From: Armatimonadota bacterium
GTDB taxonomy: Bacteria; Armatimonadota; Fimbriimonadia; Fimbriimonadales; Fimbriimonadaceae
Reading direction: 5' to 3'
Assembly: GCA_003516955.1 (NCBI GenBank)
Contig: DPBN01000255.1
Coordinates: 1-7,466 of the forward strand
Length of the DNA stretch: 7,466 bases
Shown here: piece by piece, positions 6,684-7,466 of the stretch
Layout: each line of letters opens with the position of its first letter
Numbering within the stretch: the first letter of the stretch is position 1
Made by a program: the position numbers and the translations under genes
The notes under the pieces: generated by a model
The model's input: only the letters and a program-made list of their open reading frames with translations
Told to the model about the DNA's origin: nothing
Databases searched by the model: none

Positions 6684-6704
6684 CCCGGAGGCCTGCGCCC
6701 CGGG
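6684..6704 (-). promoter_or_regulatory. Predicted 5'-end stem-loop of the importer operon mRNA
   Basis: The minus strand reads CCCGG-GGC, loop GCAG, GCC, a bulged T, then CCGGG: eight G-C-rich base pairs with one bulge. It begins one or two nucleotides after the transcription start predicted from the TATAAT at 6717-6712. It lacks a following T run and so is not a typical terminator. A 5'-terminal stem of this kind commonly protects an mRNA from decay; that role is inferred. Confidence 0.5.
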
Positions 6705-6707
6705 ATG
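6698..6707. repeat. 10-bp direct repeat, promoter-proximal copy (CCCCGGGATG)
   Basis: An exact copy of CCCCGGGATG, also present at 6741-6750. This copy overlaps the predicted transcription start of the importer operon and the 5' arm of the leader hairpin. Its core CCCGGG is self-complementary. Together the two copies flank the -10 element. Confidence 0.5.
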
Positions 6708-6711
6708 CACG

Positions 6712-6717
6712 ATTATA
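6712..6717 (-). promoter_or_regulatory. -10 element (TATAAT) of the importer operon
   Basis: The minus strand reads a perfect TATAAT in a very GC-rich gap, 51 nt upstream of the GTG at 6660. It predicts a start near 6705-6706 and a leader of about 45 nt. At the 17-bp position upstream the bases read TCCCGG, not a sigma-70 -35 hexamer, and no extended -10 TG is present. Activator dependence or a non-standard -35 is therefore possible. Confidence 0.7.
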
Positions 6718-6740
6718 CTGAATCGAACCCGCAGCCGGGA

Positions 6741-6750
6741 CCCCGGGATG
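6741..6750. repeat. 10-bp direct repeat, upstream copy (CCCCGGGATG)
   Basis: The second exact copy, 43 bp from the first and adjoining the place where the -35 region of the importer promoter would be. It also lies just upstream of a possible -10 for the divergent TPR gene, so a protein bound here could affect both genes. Confidence 0.5.
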
Positions 6751-6751
6751 G

Positions 6752-6757
6752 TAGACT
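6752..6757 (+). promoter_or_regulatory. Possible -10 element of the TPR gene
   Basis: The plus strand reads TAGACT (TAnnnT form), 26 nt before the ATG at 6784. This would give a leader of about 20 nt that includes the purine-rich GGGAGAAGAGAG ribosome-site region. No clear -35 is visible. Confidence 0.3.
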
Positions 6758-6783
6758 CCGCCGAGCTTGGGAGAAGAGAGGCC

Positions 6784-7466
6784 ATGTCGGGATTCGATGC
6801 CATCGCGCTGCTGAAGGCCGCCACCGAGAGGCTTCAGGTCGGCGATTACCAGGGGGCTCTGGAGCATGCCGACGGCGCGCTCGCGCTGGACCGAGGCCTG
6901 ACCGAGGGCTGGATGCTGAGGGGCGTTGCGCTCAGCACCCTCGGTCGGAAGGCGGAGGCCAGCGAGGCGTTCCAGCAGGCGTTGCAGCTGGAGCCGCAGT
7001 CGGCGAAGGTTCGCTACAACTTCGCCGTGCACCTGCACCGGGTCGGCGAGCTGGACCAGGCGGCCCGGCTCTTGGAGGAGGTCCTGGCGATGGAGCCCCG
7101 GCACGAGCAGGCCAAGGCTCTGCTGGAGACGGTCCGCTCGCAGGGTGCGTCCTCCGGCTTTGGGTACGTCTCACAGGAGCCGGACCAGCCCTACCGCATG
7201 GCCCCGCCCCCGGAAGAGCCGGCGCCCGGCGGCCATGCTCTGAAGCTCGTCGAGAACCTCGGGCCCGGATGGAACGCGCTCGGGATTCTGCTGGTCGTGC
7301 TGAGCCTGGGGCTCTTCGTGTTCTTCCTCGTGACGGTCGGTCCGCTGATGCTGGAGCAGATGCAGTTCGCGATGCGGGACCCGGAGGGCTTCCGCCGGGC
7401 TCAGGAGGCCGGCCAGCTGAAGCAGGCTGGAGGCCCGGGCTTCACCGTGGCTTCGTGGGCGGTGCG
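6784..7466 (+). CDS. TPR-repeat protein with a membrane segment (3' end outside window)
   Basis: An open frame of 227 codons from the ATG at 6784 to the window edge with no stop. A purine-rich GGGAGAAGAGAG stretch lies just upstream as a weak ribosome site. The N-terminal part holds about three tetratricopeptide repeats (roughly 7-36, 38-72 and 73-107). They show the expected spacing of small and aromatic residues, for example W43, L53-G54, A61-F63, Y78-F80, and endings such as LQLEPQ and LAMEPRH. A Pro/Glu-rich link (about 130-150) leads to a hydrophobic stretch (about 163-188) that reads as a transmembrane helix, then a charged segment and the start of another possibly membrane-near region. 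TPR domains bind proteins, and here they should lie in the cytoplasm if the single helix is conventional. The partner and process are unknown. It diverges from the importer operon. Confidence 0.8.
   Translation, partial: MSGFDAIALLKAATERLQVGDYQGALEHADGALALDRGLTEGWMLRGVALSTLGRKAEASEAFQQALQLEPQSAKVRYNFAVHLHRVGELDQAARLLEEVLAMEPRHEQAKALLETVRSQGASSGFGYVSQEPDQPYRMAPPPEEPAPGGHALKLVENLGPGWNALGILLVVLSLGLFVFFLVTVGPLMLEQMQFAMRDPEGFRRAQEAGQLKQAGGPGFTVASWAV

Noticed and set aside
6684..6704. The GC-rich hairpin as a transcription terminator
   Set aside because: No T run follows on either strand, and it lies just downstream of a strong -10 at the start of an operon.
6718..6733. A tRNA T-arm-like sequence (GGGTTCGATTC) on the minus strand
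   Set aside because: The T stem does not pair on its 3' side, and no acceptor stem, D arm or anticodon arm can be built around it.
6661..7104. An N-terminal extension of the binding-protein frame upstream of the GTG at 6660
   Set aside because: The extended part has no family similarity, is antisense to the TPR gene, and would sit before a signal peptide that must be N-terminal; the AGGAGG and TATAAT support 6660.

Overview
The window comes from a GC-rich bacterial chromosome (or metagenomic contig) packed with ordinary protein-coding genes. I see no RNA gene, insertion sequence, CRISPR array or phage gene. The phylum cannot be fixed from sequence alone. High GC, a lipoprotein solute-binding protein, a URO-D-superfamily enzyme distinct from HemE and a probable leaderless start would fit a less-studied environmental lineage, such as an Armatimonadota- or Chloroflexota-like group. 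That placement is a guess.

Layout from left to right: (1) the minus-strand start of a major facilitator superfamily exporter (1-1097), cut by the window edge; (2) a 51-bp divergent promoter region; (3) a plus-strand uroporphyrinogen-decarboxylase-family protein (1149-2222); (4) a compact minus-strand operon transcribed right to left: solute-binding lipoprotein (6660-5398), LivH-type permease (5393-4209), LivM-type permease (4209-2980) and LivG-type ATPase (2983-2219); (5) a 123-bp divergent regulatory region with a perfect TATAAT; (6) a plus-strand TPR protein with a membrane segment (6784 onward), cut by the right edge.

The four-gene operon encodes most of a branched-chain/hydrophobic amino acid (HAAT-type) ABC importer. 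The lipoprotein captures the ligand outside the membrane, LivH and LivM form the channel, and LivG hydrolyses ATP. Genes are coupled by 4-nt spacing, a 1-nt TGATG overlap and a 4-nt ATGA overlap. The usual second ATPase gene, livF, is absent: livG is last and its stop codon interlocks with that of the convergent URO-D-family gene in a shared CTAG.

The most unusual points are extra modules in both permeases: a charged helical-hairpin insertion on the predicted outer face of LivH, and an insertion with about two extra membrane segments near the C terminus of LivM. Also notable are the probable leaderless promoter of the URO-D-family gene and the structured start region of the binding-protein mRNA, which has paired 10-bp repeats, a 5' hairpin and a small hairpin at the ribosome binding site. 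I found no evidence of a wholly new defence or mobile system here.
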